Notes: generated from the letters alone by a model not told the origin. A DNA stretch of 19,833 bases from Candolleomyces eurysporus (GCA_027579435.1 JANBPK010000425.1:1-19833); one strand, 5' to 3'. Positions 1-10,739 are shown, numbered from the stretch's first letter. Made by a program: numbers and translations.

Positions 1-109
1 ACCCTACTGCAAGTGAACCGTCGGAGTCTCAACCCTCATTACTCCGCCTATACTAGTACGTAAAAACAACCATTTGTCCCTCTCTTATTTCCTCTATTCA
101 ACTTCAACA

Positions 110-1872
110 ATGTCGTCTTCGCAAGAGGTTTTGACAAGTTCAGACCTCACTAACATTATATTCTCATTTCTCGACATTATCACCAAGCATGAAGCCGGAA
201 TTCTACCATCCGAGCACGAAATTCCAGAAACACCAGCGGAATGGAGGAAGCCATTCGCAGAGCTTGCTCTCGTCAATCGGGCATTCTTCCACGCGAGTAC
301 GGGCATACTGTGGGAGACTATGGTCTCCTTGAAACCTTTCCTTGACCTTCTACGGCCAGCTAACGATACACCTGACCAATCCCTTGTGAGTTTTAGAACT
401 GCCCTTTTGTGAAGTTGATGTTGATGGGTTTCCTTGGTATTATTTTTGACCTAGGGCTATCCGCGTGAAATCCCATCCAGTCGCTGTGATAGATTCAAAT
501 TCTATTCCTCCAGAACGAAAATTCTGGTTATTACCCACGAAGGCTGCCAAACAATCGACCAGTCGTGGATCCAGTGTCTGTCAATGTCGAGCGAAAGTCA
601 TAAGCCACTTTTCCCAGCGATCGAGGATCTCTTCCTCATGTCGCATTGCAGCCTTGCGTTATTCGCTGCATTCTCTGTCCTCCCCAATCTCAAGAGTCTT
701 CATGTCGACTTCGGACCAGAATTCATCTTTATGCCATCGGAGCGGGAGACCACCGAACAACCCTGTATCTCGCTTGCGGCAGCTGCTGGCGACCAAGCTC
801 GCCATCTTGTGGCGCTCAATGTTACTCATCCGGCCACGTTCAAAATGACTGCCGCGATATCAACCATTCGAACCCTAACACGGCTAAAGATACAACTCAG
901 CAACGAAGCTACAGTTGAGCAACTCAAATGTCTAGATCAACTCAGGGTTTTGGAAAGACCCACAATTGAACACAAATACCACCGGAAGGGAATAGAAGAT
1001 AATTTCCAGTATCCTNCCCCCAGCTGTGCTTGCTGCCCCCATGTTCCGGCCGTCCTCTCTGGCTAATTTGCGAAGCCTGGTCGTGCTGGGTTCAGGAAAA
1101 GCACAATTTCTGACTGCAGCGACCCTGTCCCCGCAATTCCTCGAGAACCTCACTTTGGAATCGATCATCTACGGCAACGATTGCAGGGACACTGCCCTCA
1201 TTCCTTTCGCCATCGCAATCCACACCGACAGGAATCGCCGGCTGAAGTGGTTGATGGTCAAGTGGCACCATTACCGCCAACGCTACAACCCTGTGGATTC
1301 AGGCGTTCTAGGAGGCAATGTTGAGTACACCAATCCCGAACGATTGCTCACAGGGCTATCGTCCCTGCAAACCATCACGGCTTTATCATTTTTTCGTACT
1401 CCCTTCTTCCCAGTCGACATCATCTCGCAGATGCATCATCCCATCCCTCCAACAGCTCGATGTTCTTCAATTTTTGCCGATCTCAGCAACCAAAGACCAA
1501 CTGGTTTTGCCTTCCCTCACGGCTTTGGAAGGTGTCGCAAAGTCGAACCCTCGACTTCGGAAGCTCGCGATAGTCCTTGATACCTCGGAAATTCCACCCG
1601 TTCCAAAGGACTTCTTTTCAACTCATCGGCTTCAAATACTCGCAGTCCATCCTTTTACGTGGGGCGATATCCACGAGACAAGGGTTGGCTTCTCTCAGGA
1701 CTCGACCTTCGCCCTGGGCCGCTACCTTGATAGATTGTTTCCCGAACTGGATTCCGTGACGAAGGGTTTCGTGCCGGACAGGCGTGGACCATGGGTCGGT
1801 GTTGAAAAAGTAATGCGTACGTGTCAAGAGGTACGGGCGCAAACTATTGCGGATGGTAAACACGATGGGTAG
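110..1872 (+). pseudogene. F-box-like/leucine-rich protein, copy 1, frame-disrupted
   Basis: This is a paralogue of the genes at 2182-4051 and 13654-15416. Exon 1 (110-385) starts at an ATG in good context (caacaATGtcg) and encodes an F-box-like helix (LTNIIFSFL) followed by LALVNRAFFHAS and ILWE. A 69-nt intron (386-454, GTGAGT...CTAG, phase 0) matches the phase-0 intron of both paralogues. The second exon runs from 455 and carries the leucine-rich region. The frame breaks twice. Ignoring the ambiguous N at 1016 restores the frame (YPPPAVLAAPMFRPSS), so this break is probably a base-calling artefact. A second one-base shift just after DIISQM, near 1433-1434, has no such excuse: paralogues have two more residues there, consistent with a 5-nt deletion. 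Without these two breaks the protein would be about 563 aa, close to 583 and 569 aa in its relatives. The gene is therefore young or only recently broken. The F-box assignment is moderate; the paralogy is certain. Confidence 0.75.
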
Positions 1873-2181
1873 TTTCATGGAGCTGAGTAGAGTACGCTCT
1901 GGAATTATGATGGCGTCATATTCAAGTGTCTGAGTTCCTTGAGCAATAAACTCGATAGCGACCTGATGGTAGACCCATGCCAGTGGATAGGGAACGCATC
2001 GAAAATTCGCTTGAAATAGGGGTGAATATGACACTTGGGGCAAGTTTCGGCATCGTTCAATAGGCCGGGGTGTATCGTGTGAACGTTCAGAACGTTCAGC
2101 GGTCCACGCTTGTCTTTCCCCTCCAAAGCCCACAGGACTCAAAACTAGGCTCAAAAGCTTGCATCTACTTACCTTGCTGAA
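1873..2181. other. Intergenic spacer between two tandem F-box-like genes
   Basis: About 310 bp between the stop of the first F-box-like gene and the ATG of the second, both on the plus strand, so it should hold the terminator of one and the promoter of the other. The only structure I see is a 9-base direct repeat, gaacgttca, at about 2081-2098, with AACGTT palindromic cores. No coding potential was recognised. Confidence 0.5.
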
Positions 2182-4051
2182 ATGTCTGGCAAAAATCAAA
2201 CATCTACACCCAATCCAGGTTCGTCGTTTGCTGTGACGTTGAAAGCTAGCCTTTGCCGATGCTTAATGCCAAGGTACAGGTGCAAATGGATGCGCAAGCC
2301 AAGAAGTTCTGAACAGCGTCGAGCTCACCTCGATGATTTTCTCGTTTCTCAAAGATATTACGCGCCTTGAGGCAGGATTAAAGATGACTCAAGACGGAGA
2401 AATGCCGGTGCTACCCACCAAATGGAAAGCGATATTCGCAAAACTAGCGCCCGTCAATCGCACATTCTTCCATGCAAGTACAGATATTCTCTGGGAGGTG
2501 ATGGACACGGTTCAGCCATTCTTTGAAAGATTGCTGGATCCGGATCTGGATGAAGACGGCGCGTTGATTGGAGGTGCATTGGTACGTGTGGCATTTTTGA
2601 CGCTACCAATGCCATTGCTCACAATTCTTACATCCTAGTCATACTTTGACGACTTCCTCCCCAACCATTGGGAGCGATTTGAACTATACTCGTCGAAAAT
2701 GAAGACCCTCATCCTGCATCGCAAAAACAGCTTGACAGTCAAAAATGGCTGGCTCTATCTGTTGTCGATTGTCAAAGGCCGGCCTCAGCTACTTTTCCCA
2801 TCAGTACAAAGGCTCTACCTCACTTCAAACGACGATTTTTCGCTCTTCATTACCTTCCAAGCCCTATCGGAGATCAGCTTTCTCAGTATTGATTTCGATA
2901 AAGAGTCCACTGAAGAAGACGCAGAATCTTGCGTCGCACTTATGAGGGCGCTCCGTATCAATGCCTCCAAACTCACCGCCCTCCGCATCTTGAATCCTGT
3001 GACCTCCCACTTAATTGACCGGCTTTCGAAACTCTCCTCGCTAACCTTTGTGCACCCCTGCATCAACGACGATATCCAAATGGCAGATGAGTGCGAGCGA
3101 CTCAATAGCCTCGATTCACTTGAAAAACTTGTGATAGAGCAAATATTCAACGAAAGCGATGTTGAAATCGCGAATGCCTTCCCCGCTTCCAGCGACATCG
3201 CTAGGCCTATCTCCCGCAAATCAAGACTTGCCCATCTCAAGGACATTGTGGTGAAGGCTAATGGAACAACTCAATTTGAGGTTGCAGCGGGGATATTACC
3301 TCGCCATCTCATGGACCTAGAATTAGAAATTCTCCCCGACATTCTCTGTACGCAAATGGTCCTCGCACCACTCTTTATCACCATCTACGCTGAACGAAAT
3401 CGGCAAATGACATCACTGAAGGTCCGGTGCCCGCCTTTGGTAGCTGGGATCGATCCATCCGAGCTGGAGGACCTTCGCGAGAACACCCTTTATACCACCA
3501 CAACGCCATTTATCGCGGCACTTACCTCCCTGGCCGCCCTCACCACACTCTCAATCACTGGAATACCATTTTTTGCTGTGGACGTCATCATTCAGATGTT
3601 CAGGGTTTTGCAAAAGTTGCCTTTATTGGAGACGTTCAGGTTCCTACCTTCGGCGGTGACGATACTCGATTCTGACGTACTGGCGTTACCACCCCTGGCC
3701 CTTCTAGAGGAAATTTCTAGGCAAAGTCCACGTTTAGTCGAGCTGGCGATTCCGATGGATCCCTCAGCTGTTCCGGACGTTCCTAGAGACTACCTTTCGA
3801 AACACAATTTGCGGTCGTTGTGGCTGAGCCTGCCGACCCAGGGCGTCGTTGCCCTTTCCCAAGGAGACCAAGCTGTGGAATTAGCACTTTATCTCGATGG
3901 CCTTTTTCCACAGTTGAAATCTCTGTCCGACTACTTCGATGCAACACAGGGCGATAGGAATGCGTGGAGGCCCATCGAGAGGATTGTGTTTTCATACCAG
4001 AAGCTTCGTGCCAGAATGATCGAAGCTGCACGACTCTCTACTACTATTTAA
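2182..4051 (+). CDS. F-box-like/leucine-rich repeat protein, copy 2 (intact)
   Basis: Three exons are inferred: 2182-2218, 2280-2581 and 2639-4051, giving 583 aa. The first intron (2219-2279, GTTCGT...ACAG, phase 1) is supported because splicing produces ASQEVLNSVELTSMIFSFL, which lines up with SSQEVLTSSDLTNIIFSFL of copy 1. The second intron (2582-2638, GTACGT...CTAG, phase 0) sits where both paralogues have theirs. Residues 22-85 form the F-box-like segment (LTSMIFSFL, then LAPVNRTFFHASTDILWE), the basidiomycete pattern of an F-box helix followed by an L-x-x-VNR-x-F block. The remainder is leucine-rich with irregular repeats, including the family signature FFAVDVIIQM. By family, it would be a substrate-recognition subunit of an SCF ubiquitin ligase, the LRR part binding the target. 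It faces the kinase gene tail to tail across 287 bp. The F-box itself is divergent, so SKP1 binding is not assured. Confidence 0.8.
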
Positions 4052-4338
4052 GTGGACTAATCTCGCCGTACGCTTATATCCATGGGTTCACTTCTCTATT
4101 TGGACGTTCGATGTGACGAAGCTGCTTTCAACTAATCGAGACGGACGAGGAATGGTTGAAGGAGACGAGGGCCTCGATGCTAATCTATGTAACATTCATT
4201 GTACATATAAAACTAACGATCGATAAAGATAGAGGCGAGAAATGTGAGACGCGGAAGTGTGTGTGTATCCAGAAGGCTTGCGCTACTCGGACGTTGAGAT
4301 GGGAGGCGGGGAAGAACCAGAAATTTACTAGTACATCC

Positions 4339-7300
4339 TCAACAGTCTAATGTGTCGTTCAGAGATGAGGTCTCCAATTCACCTGCCTTGCGCCGCGGCG
4401 ACATATCAAATGATGCTTGGGAAGTGTCAGAATCGCTGGGTAGAGGAAGGGAAGCTATTGCCTCTTCTATCAGCCGTTTGTCCTCGTCTCGCATTGCTTG
4501 AACCTGCGCAGCCAGTTCTTGAACTCGTTTTCTCGACTCCGTATCTCTGGGTAATTTCTCTAATGCCTCTTCAAACGCCTTTTTGAAAAAAGGAATCGGA
4601 AATTCCTGCTTCACTTTCCCTTCGTCTTGATAAAAGGCGGCCACAAGAATATCCCATAAATCCAGGAATAACTTTTGAAGAGGTTCTCGGAAGTACGGGT
4701 TCATGTATGGGAGCACGTATCGTTTGAAGTCGTCAGAGTGCTGGAATAGCCGTAGCTTCCTGACACCCAGGCCGTCCCCCTCAAAGCACCAAGCTCGTAC
4801 AATGCTGATTCGTTGAAGTCGCTTCACAACCTTGCTGGACATACTTTCTTCAGGGAAGATGTCTTGACGCTCGCCACCGGGTCCCGAACGAGTAATGGCG
4901 AGGTAGACCAAAGTATAGAAAATGGACTCCCCATCGTGGATCGCCTTGTGGAGCACTTGATCTAGGAGCACTTGATGGCTCATGAAGGCGTATGTCCCCT
5001 GAAGACGAGGGCGACGTCAGTAAGGTAGACGAGTTTTGTTTGGAATGTATTCTGACCGTGCGCGATCGCTGCGACGCTTGACGGCTATCGAAGTCTGGGG
5101 GCATTAACCACTAGAATAATAATTAGTATAGTATCGTCCCAAAAACCGAGGAAAATATCGTTACTTCTGGGTTGATTCCGAAGTCAGACAGGGAGACAGA
5201 AGTGCCGGCAGGAGGGTTAGGCTAGGATCAGGGCGTAAGGAACTAAGAGGCCATGCAACTTGTCAACAGACAGACGCACCAAAAGGTCAAGCAGAGTTGA
5301 AAAATGATAGAAACAAAGGATAGCGTGTTGAGCATCGATTTTAGAGTCGGGTTTCCTCGAAATCCATGCGAGAAATGTAATGAGGAGGTGGTCGGGTGTT
5401 GGGCGCTGCTGGCTAAAGATTGGCGTCTTTGCGAACTCCGTAACTTGCGCAATCAACGTGGTGTATTCTGGCCGAGCCGACAAGCGCGACGTAAATTCGG
5501 CAATAGTCTCAGGTTTGTAGTTTTCCTGGTACTTCGCGTGATCGAGATCGATAAGCCAACCTCCTACTGTGTTTGAAGCTTCGTCGAAGGTGATCATTAT
5601 GTTGCCAGGGCTAATGTCGCGGTGGCAGAGTCCATTATTATAGAGATGTTCATAAGCTAGTCGAATATCAATCATTTAGGGTTCACAAGGTAGATTGATC
5701 TCGCACCTTGCAGTACGTCAAGATACACCGTAAGCAGCTCTCGAATGTCTTTAAAGAACTTGATAGGCCATCCGTAGCCTTCGAGAACAATTCTATCCAG
5801 AGTGCGTTCGATCGACTCGCGTTGCTGGCCCCCGGGAATCGGTCCATGAACATGATAAACCATTGCCTCGTCAGAAACCCCGCCATAGCCCTTTTTCGTC
5901 TTGGAAAACCGAACTGGAACCAGTTTCAAACCCTTTCGCCGCTCGGCAGTGCTGGATTCTGAGAGGGTCTCATGAGCCAGGGGAGTGGGTAAGCACTTTG
6001 ATTCGCCAGCCTTCGCCTTCTCGTACAGCTCGAATTCGCTCACTGTACCCTCTCCTGAAGGGCGCCAGCTCTGCTTGATTACGACGACCTGAAGAAGAGT
6101 ACAGTGAGACATCGCAACTCGAGGGATCAATGAACAACACACTTATTGATCCTCTATCCGAAAGCCCAACCACACTAGAGTCGCTCGACCACACATCTCT
6201 TCAGAACGAGAGTCACTCAACGATTTCACGGTTCTGTAGCGCTTTCCGGCGATGATAATTTCCCAGCAAATTTCATGTCGCGAGACAGGCAGGTGACTTT
6301 GCCAAAGGGTGTGAGAGTAGCTCTCCACGGGGTTCACGGGGCGTGACCTGTCGAGCGGGTCTGGGCGAGGTACCAGTTTCATCGTGGGGTCATATCCTAG
6401 TTTCTCGGGGCTCAAGAGCGAGAAACTGGCAACGACGCGGATGAAAAGTAGAGGGTTCTATTGCATCGGTTTAGCGGTGGCCTTGAGAAATAGTAAATGT
6501 CGATACCTGGTCAATGTCAATTGGGGTTGCAGTCCCAATGACACCTTGACGGTCGCCATACCACACGGAAAGCGAGCGATGGAATAGAGTCATCCCAAAT
6601 ACGAAACGCCGATCTTGTTGCTCCCGTAAGGTACACCTCATGTAGGTCATCAACTGAAGAACCGTCTCCCGATCGAGAACAGGCCAGTCTTTGTCCTCAG
6701 GGTCACGCGGGTTCCATGATTTCACCTCGAGAACACAAAGGGTTTTTATCCAGGAAGCGAAGATAGACTTGAGCTAGATGAGTGTTAGCAGTATCCAAGG
6801 TGATAAATGATTTGACCGTACATCGTCCTGATCCCATGGCTAAGGTTGAGAAATACGTCAGCGACTGAGCAAAGGCTTCACGATTATGAATTTACACCTT
6901 TGGACACTCATCCACCCTCTCTTTGTAACCCAGCTCCTCAAGTTCAGCCTCAGCCGCAAGGTCGTCGTTTTCTTCATCTGCTCCGGCCCTCAAAGTAGAC
7001 AAAGCTAATTGCAGGCCCTTCGTTGATTCATCAAAGCGGTGCCTTCGAAATTGTGAGATAGCTTGCTCCGTTTTCGCCGCTCTCTGTGATGTCCAGATTT
7101 TTGAAGACGCCGCGACAAGGAACATGCATGTAGACGAACCTCGAGGAGACTGACCAACAAGTGCTCCGTGTCGGCAGACCCAATCAAGCAATTCAGATCC
7201 GCACGTATCTTGGCAGTGTTGGGATCCGTTGAAGCTGAGACAGCAGAACTACGGTTGAGCCAGATTGACTGGATCGAATCGGCGGGTTTCCTCCCCCTGT

Positions 7301-7589
7301 TGACGATGGACATGAAGACTCCGTTGGCGATGTTCGCAATAGGAACGTCGTATGCGCTCTCGAGTTCTCCAGGGTTCTCTGCAAGTCCGTTCCATCTGCA
7401 GCTGGTGTAAAACGCTTCCTGTTCCATGTCCTGGAGAATGGCGTTGAATAACTCGTCGTCAGCGGGAGCCAGGAACCGGTCGATAAACTGTAGGGTCTCG
7501 CAGACGAGCATGTGTGAGGAGATCTCCGAGTCTTGCGAAACAGCCTCAGCAACACGGTCAGCACTGGCGGACATGCCCTGAGTGACCAT
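4339..7589 (-). CDS. FunK1-type protein kinase, one in-frame stop
   Basis: Ten exons fit, in gene order: 7589-7155, 7083-6898, 6839-6822, 6773-6507, 6457-6143, 6088-5707, 5656-5280, 5221-5165, 5110-5057, 4998-4339. Apart from one stop they encode about 915 aa. FunK1 hallmarks appear in order: N-terminal NTAKIRADLNCLI, then VLEVKSWNP, RRFVFGMTLF, VIGTATPIDIDQ joined to NPLLFIRVV, LGYDP, the GRATLVW loop, the beta-3 lysine in VVVIKQSW, the catalytic HRDISPGNIM, a metal-binding DLD in WLIDLDHAK replacing DFG, an inserted segment of about 150 residues, RTGTYAFMS and HDGESIFYTLVYLA. Joining of RT and GTYAFMS across an intron is strong support for the model. Exon 6839-6822 is only 18 nt. The last codon of exon 6457-6143 is TAA, immediately before a GTGTGT donor; an alternative donor at CTA|GTGTGG would avoid it but remove about ten residues of the glycine loop. 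FunK1 substrates are unknown. The gene could be newly inactivated. Confidence 0.85.
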
Positions 7590-8760
7590 AGAGGCTTTGG
7601 AGATGAAGGTATCGCGGCTAAGCCAAGGAAAAGATGTGGCGTTCGAACTGCTGGGCCAATGCCATCAGCTGGAGGACGAGGAGGTTCCATGACAGAAAGG
7701 ATGAAGATACCTCGGTGAGAATAATGGACTTCTTTAACCCCCAGAGGGAGGCTTGATGCCGGAGGTGAACGGTGGAAACAAAGATGGATCAGAAATTTCT
7801 CCGCCACCTAAAATGGTAACTCGCTGATCAATACGGGCAGCCGTCTAAGGGCTCCAACTTTGAGTCCCAGTGAGAATACGCGCGGTCGACGTGGGTTAAG
7901 AGTGGTTGCGAACGGAACGAAAATGATGGACCAATGCAATCCGCTGCAACCCGACGGTTACACGAAATTGGGACTCGATCAAGGTCTCCTTCGGATCCCT
8001 GCAGCTACGAATGGATGGTAGACCCGCCGAATCTGGCTTACATTGGTTATGGTAGTGGGGAGGAACTATGTATTCAATATTTCTTGGAAGCTGCGCCGAG
8101 TGTCCACGGTCACCTGTCATGGATCATACTAAAATACAATTCATTTGCGTTCAGGGTTCTACGATTCAAAGGGTTCAATTTACAGCTAATAACTGCAAGA
8201 AAAGGTCGGGGAATATTACGCTCTATAGTGTTGAGATTGAGAAAATCAAGGTCAAGAGCCATGATCAGGCCGGCAGGGGCAGCAGCGGATGGCTGCTCAT
8301 TGTACGTGATCCAGAGAATATCTGGATGCGGCGATAGTACCCCGAACCCCATACCGCAACATCATCCGAATGGATTCAATTTCCCCTGCAAGAAGTGTTG
8401 AAGAGGCAGCCAATCCGCAGCCTAACTTTGGTTACTTAGTCCCCTGCACTTCCTGGGAGTGCAGCATGTTCACTGTCAGAGTACGTTCGGGCCCAAACAA
8501 TGTGCGAGACAAACATGGGCTTCCGCATAACTATAAAAGCGTTGGGATACAGTGCTCGATCGTACGGGACCCGCCAGTACCTTTTCTATATAAAATATAA
8601 ACATATATATAGTATATGATGCCATAATTCGCATAATTTCAAGCGAAATCATATCGTTAAACACGATTCGGATGATGAGTTCTGACGTTCATCCTTGGTA
8701 TATTTGACCTAATGATGCAAGCCAGTGCACAGTATGAGTTGGGGGAGACCAAGTTAGCCA
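7590..8760. other. Intergenic region: kinase 5' flank and HeLo-like gene 3' flank
   Basis: No gene is recognised here. The part next to 7590 should carry the kinase promoter; an ATG at 7690 opens a different frame with no convincing splice into the kinase and was not used. From about 8150 onward the DNA is recognisably similar to 11100-11819, the 3' flank of the second HeLo-like gene, for example the shared tcaagagccatgatcagg and gcaagaagtgttgaag. That similarity marks the left edge of the tandem duplication. Positions 8580-8620 are strongly AT-rich (ataaaatataaacatatata) and could serve in 3'-end formation. Confidence 0.5.
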
Positions 8761-10074
8761 CTATGCAAAGCGGGAAGTGAACGTTAACAAGAGGTTCGCA
8801 CCGTAGTTATTCCCAAAGTTCGCATTCTTAACCGATCCAACGTTATTGACAGTCGCGCCAACAGGTGGTTGATGATATGGATATCCGTACGAAGGCGGTT
8901 GTGGTGGACGATACCTTCCCTGAGGTCCAGAAGAATATCCGCCTGCATTCACGCAATTCGGGTTAGCCATGAACTTCCCCGATGTATTTTTCAAGTTAGT
9001 CGCATGACGTACCGTAGCCCTGCGTCGATGGGGAGCTCTGGTAACCATAGCCTTGCTGTTGGTATTGACCGCCGCCATAACCTGGATTTTGTGGATGCTG
9101 CTGGTAGCCGTAGTAATCAGGCTGTTGGGAGCCTTGATCGTATCCGTAGGACTGCTGCGAATAGCCGTGTGACTGTTGTTGGTAGGGCTGCTGCTGCGCT
9201 GGTACGGAACCACTGTTGATGTCTATCGATCCTGCTGCAGAAACGTGAAGGTCCTGCACACTGTACGTATTCTCCATTGACATATCCTTGAACCTCGTCT
9301 CGATATCCTGAGCCACGCGGTGTACGTGATGGTTTGTGTCCATCATCATTTCCGTCTGAGCAGATGGGAACGATTTAAGATATGTCAGAAGTAAGCAAAC
9401 GTTGCAATGACTGACGTTGAACAGTGCGTAGGTATGTTCGAACCTTTGGGCGAGCTCATTGACCTTTCCCTTGTCCATTGGAGCTGAAAAGAACCGTTTC
9501 CACCTCCCTCGGTCCACTCTTTGTTCAATGTATATTCGGATCTTTCTCAGTTCTCTACAGACAGGATGGAAGAGGTTAGGACAGTGTGCACCCACTCAGC
9601 ACTGCGGGAACCCGGCTAGACGAGATAGAGAAAGAGGACGTACTCGTCGAATTCCCTCATAGCCCTTCTCAGATGCTTGTTCAGTTTCTCGCCTTTGGTG
9701 AGTTGCTCCTTTTCATATCGAGCAACGGTGACAAGAAACTTGCATATCGAATGAAGTAAACCTTTGAATTCATCTTGCACATCGACCATATCCTAGATTA
9801 TAAATGATCTCAGCCGTCCGCGCACACAATCCGCACCATCGAGCAACTGCAAGGTGCATACCTGTACAAGCGTAACCAGGGTGAGCATGGTCCCACAAGC
9901 CGCCTTCAGTCCTGGCACGAAGCCGGCCTCCGTGGCACTCTTGAGCGAACTGAGTATCAGGATAGCAGCGTTCAGCGAAGTGCCAAGTACATTTGCCGTT
10001 TTCCTAACTCTCTCCTCGGCATTACAATCTTGCCTGCCACAACTACACATCGTCGTTTGTTTTCGGGGTGCCAT
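8761..10074 (-). CDS. HeLo/MLKL-N-terminal-like protein with prion-like tail, copy 1
   Basis: Five exons: 10074-9862, 9792-9644, 9554-9416, 9355-9013, 8942-8761, giving 341 aa. Intron phases 0, 2, 0, 1 are identical in the paralogue at 11820-13119. Residues 1-167 are predicted helical: AEERVRKTANVLGTSLNAA, then VPGLKAACGTMLTLVTLVQ, then helices ending in RWKRFFSAPMDKGKV and FEHTYALFN. This layout (PGLKAA helix, a W/R-F-x-x-A turn, a final helix ending in LFN) matches the helical N-terminal domain of agaricomycete STAND/MLKL-like proteins. No NACHT, kinase or TPR part follows. Instead residues 218-310 are rich in Gln, Tyr, Gly and Pro (QQQPYQQQSHGYSQQSYGY), and residues 314-329 are NNVGSVKNANFGNNYG. 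Intron 9415-9356 is 60 nt without a stop, so its retention would insert 20 residues. Known relatives act at membranes in cell death; that role here is inference. Gene structure is strong, domain assignment moderate. Confidence 0.8.
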
Positions 10075-10118
10075 TCTCTGGAGGCCAGCGAGGAAGGGAT
10101 CGGAACTGAGAGAGCAAT

Positions 10119-10142
10119 AGCCTCGTTAAGACCACGATGCCC
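10119..10142 (-). promoter_or_regulatory. Conserved 5' flank motif upstream of HeLo-like copy 1
   Basis: The plus-strand string agcctcgttaagaccacgat lies 45 bp upstream of the ATG at 10074. The same string lies upstream of the paralogue at 13181-13203 and again at 13266-13288. Neighbouring bases have diverged, so it may be a promoter or 5'-UTR element. Common descent alone could also explain a match this short. Confidence 0.4.
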
Positions 10143-10197
10143 CGGCTTTAACAGATCTGCAGCATGGCACCGGACATCATGCCGGTCCCTTGCGCTT

Positions 10198-10551
10198 TTT
10201 GTCGAGTGGAACTATAATTACCCACATCTTCGGAACACCCCTCAATCGGAACAGTCCAATATCTGTGTTTTCTGGGCACTGATTCCACTTCAAGCTGGTC
10301 GATCTATGTTCTAAGATCTCAAAGGCTAGGATGTACCTCTTCATCTGGCAGAAATTGAAGAAAGGGGAGGTATAGAGAATTCGGATTTCGAGGGAGCGTG
10401 ACAAGCAACTCGGGACTTTCAGTGAGTACGTTCTGAGTTCCTGCCGTATAAGGATATAATTTGATGTGACATATCTTGTTTGGCAGGTGTGACATCCGAT
10501 TGAGGGGTGTTCCAAAGATGTGGGTAATGATAGTACATCTTTGTCGAGTGG
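10198..10551. mobile_element. Non-autonomous TIR element (MITE-like), 330 bp
   Basis: Positions 10211-10250 and 10495-10534 are inverted copies of each other over 40 bp, with 38 matches by eye (cores attacccacatctt and aagatgtgggtaat). The pair is flanked by a perfect 12-bp direct repeat, tttgtcgagtgg, at 10198-10209 and 10540-10551, which looks like a target-site duplication. The interior is only about 245 bp and shows no transposase. A minus-strand open frame of 152 codons crosses the element but resembles nothing and includes the repeats. It lies in the 5' flank of HeLo-like copy 1, and nothing like it is present in the 5' flank of copy 2. A 12-bp duplication is longer than in most MITE families, so the superfamily is left open. 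Confidence 0.7.
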
Positions 10552-10739
10552 GCGCTCGAAGTCCTTGATCATCTTGGGATTAATTCGACGGAATTGGAAA
10601 CCAGGTATCTTTCTTTGTCTTCTTGTAACATGCAATGATTGACAGCGCCTGTTTGCAGAGAAGATCTACAGGAGAAACACATGAACAGAGCGCTCAGTCG
10701 CTCTCAGAAATCTGTGTCTAGCCAAGTACTAGTACCGTC

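Larger units (their letters stand above)
8150..10195. repeat. Tandem segmental duplication, left copy (HeLo-like gene and flanks)
   Basis: This stretch is similar along its length to about 11100-13620. The similarity covers the 3' flank, all five exons and the introns of the HeLo-like gene, its 5' flank with the cctcgttaagaccacgatg motif, and a short catgccgg-containing block at about 10165-10185. Identity is patchy: high in the domain-encoding exons and the last exon, lower in introns and flanks, which points to an old duplication. The F-box fragment at 10740-11125 belongs to the same left unit. Confidence 0.75.

Noticed and set aside
7193..7807. Minus-strand open frame overlapping the kinase first exon
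   Set aside because: Different frame from the FunK1 N-terminus and of low-complexity composition; only the MVTQ frame leads by proper splicing into kinase motifs.
8110..8352. Minus-strand small open frame sharing MALDL with one at 10945-11292
   Set aside because: The shared string reflects the duplicated 3' flank of the HeLo-like genes. The frames diverge on both sides and neither shows a conserved start or stop.
10177..10635. Minus-strand open frame of 152 codons
   Set aside because: It spans the whole TIR element, both repeats and the flanking duplication, has no recognisable domain or paralogue, and starts and ends in unrelated DNA.
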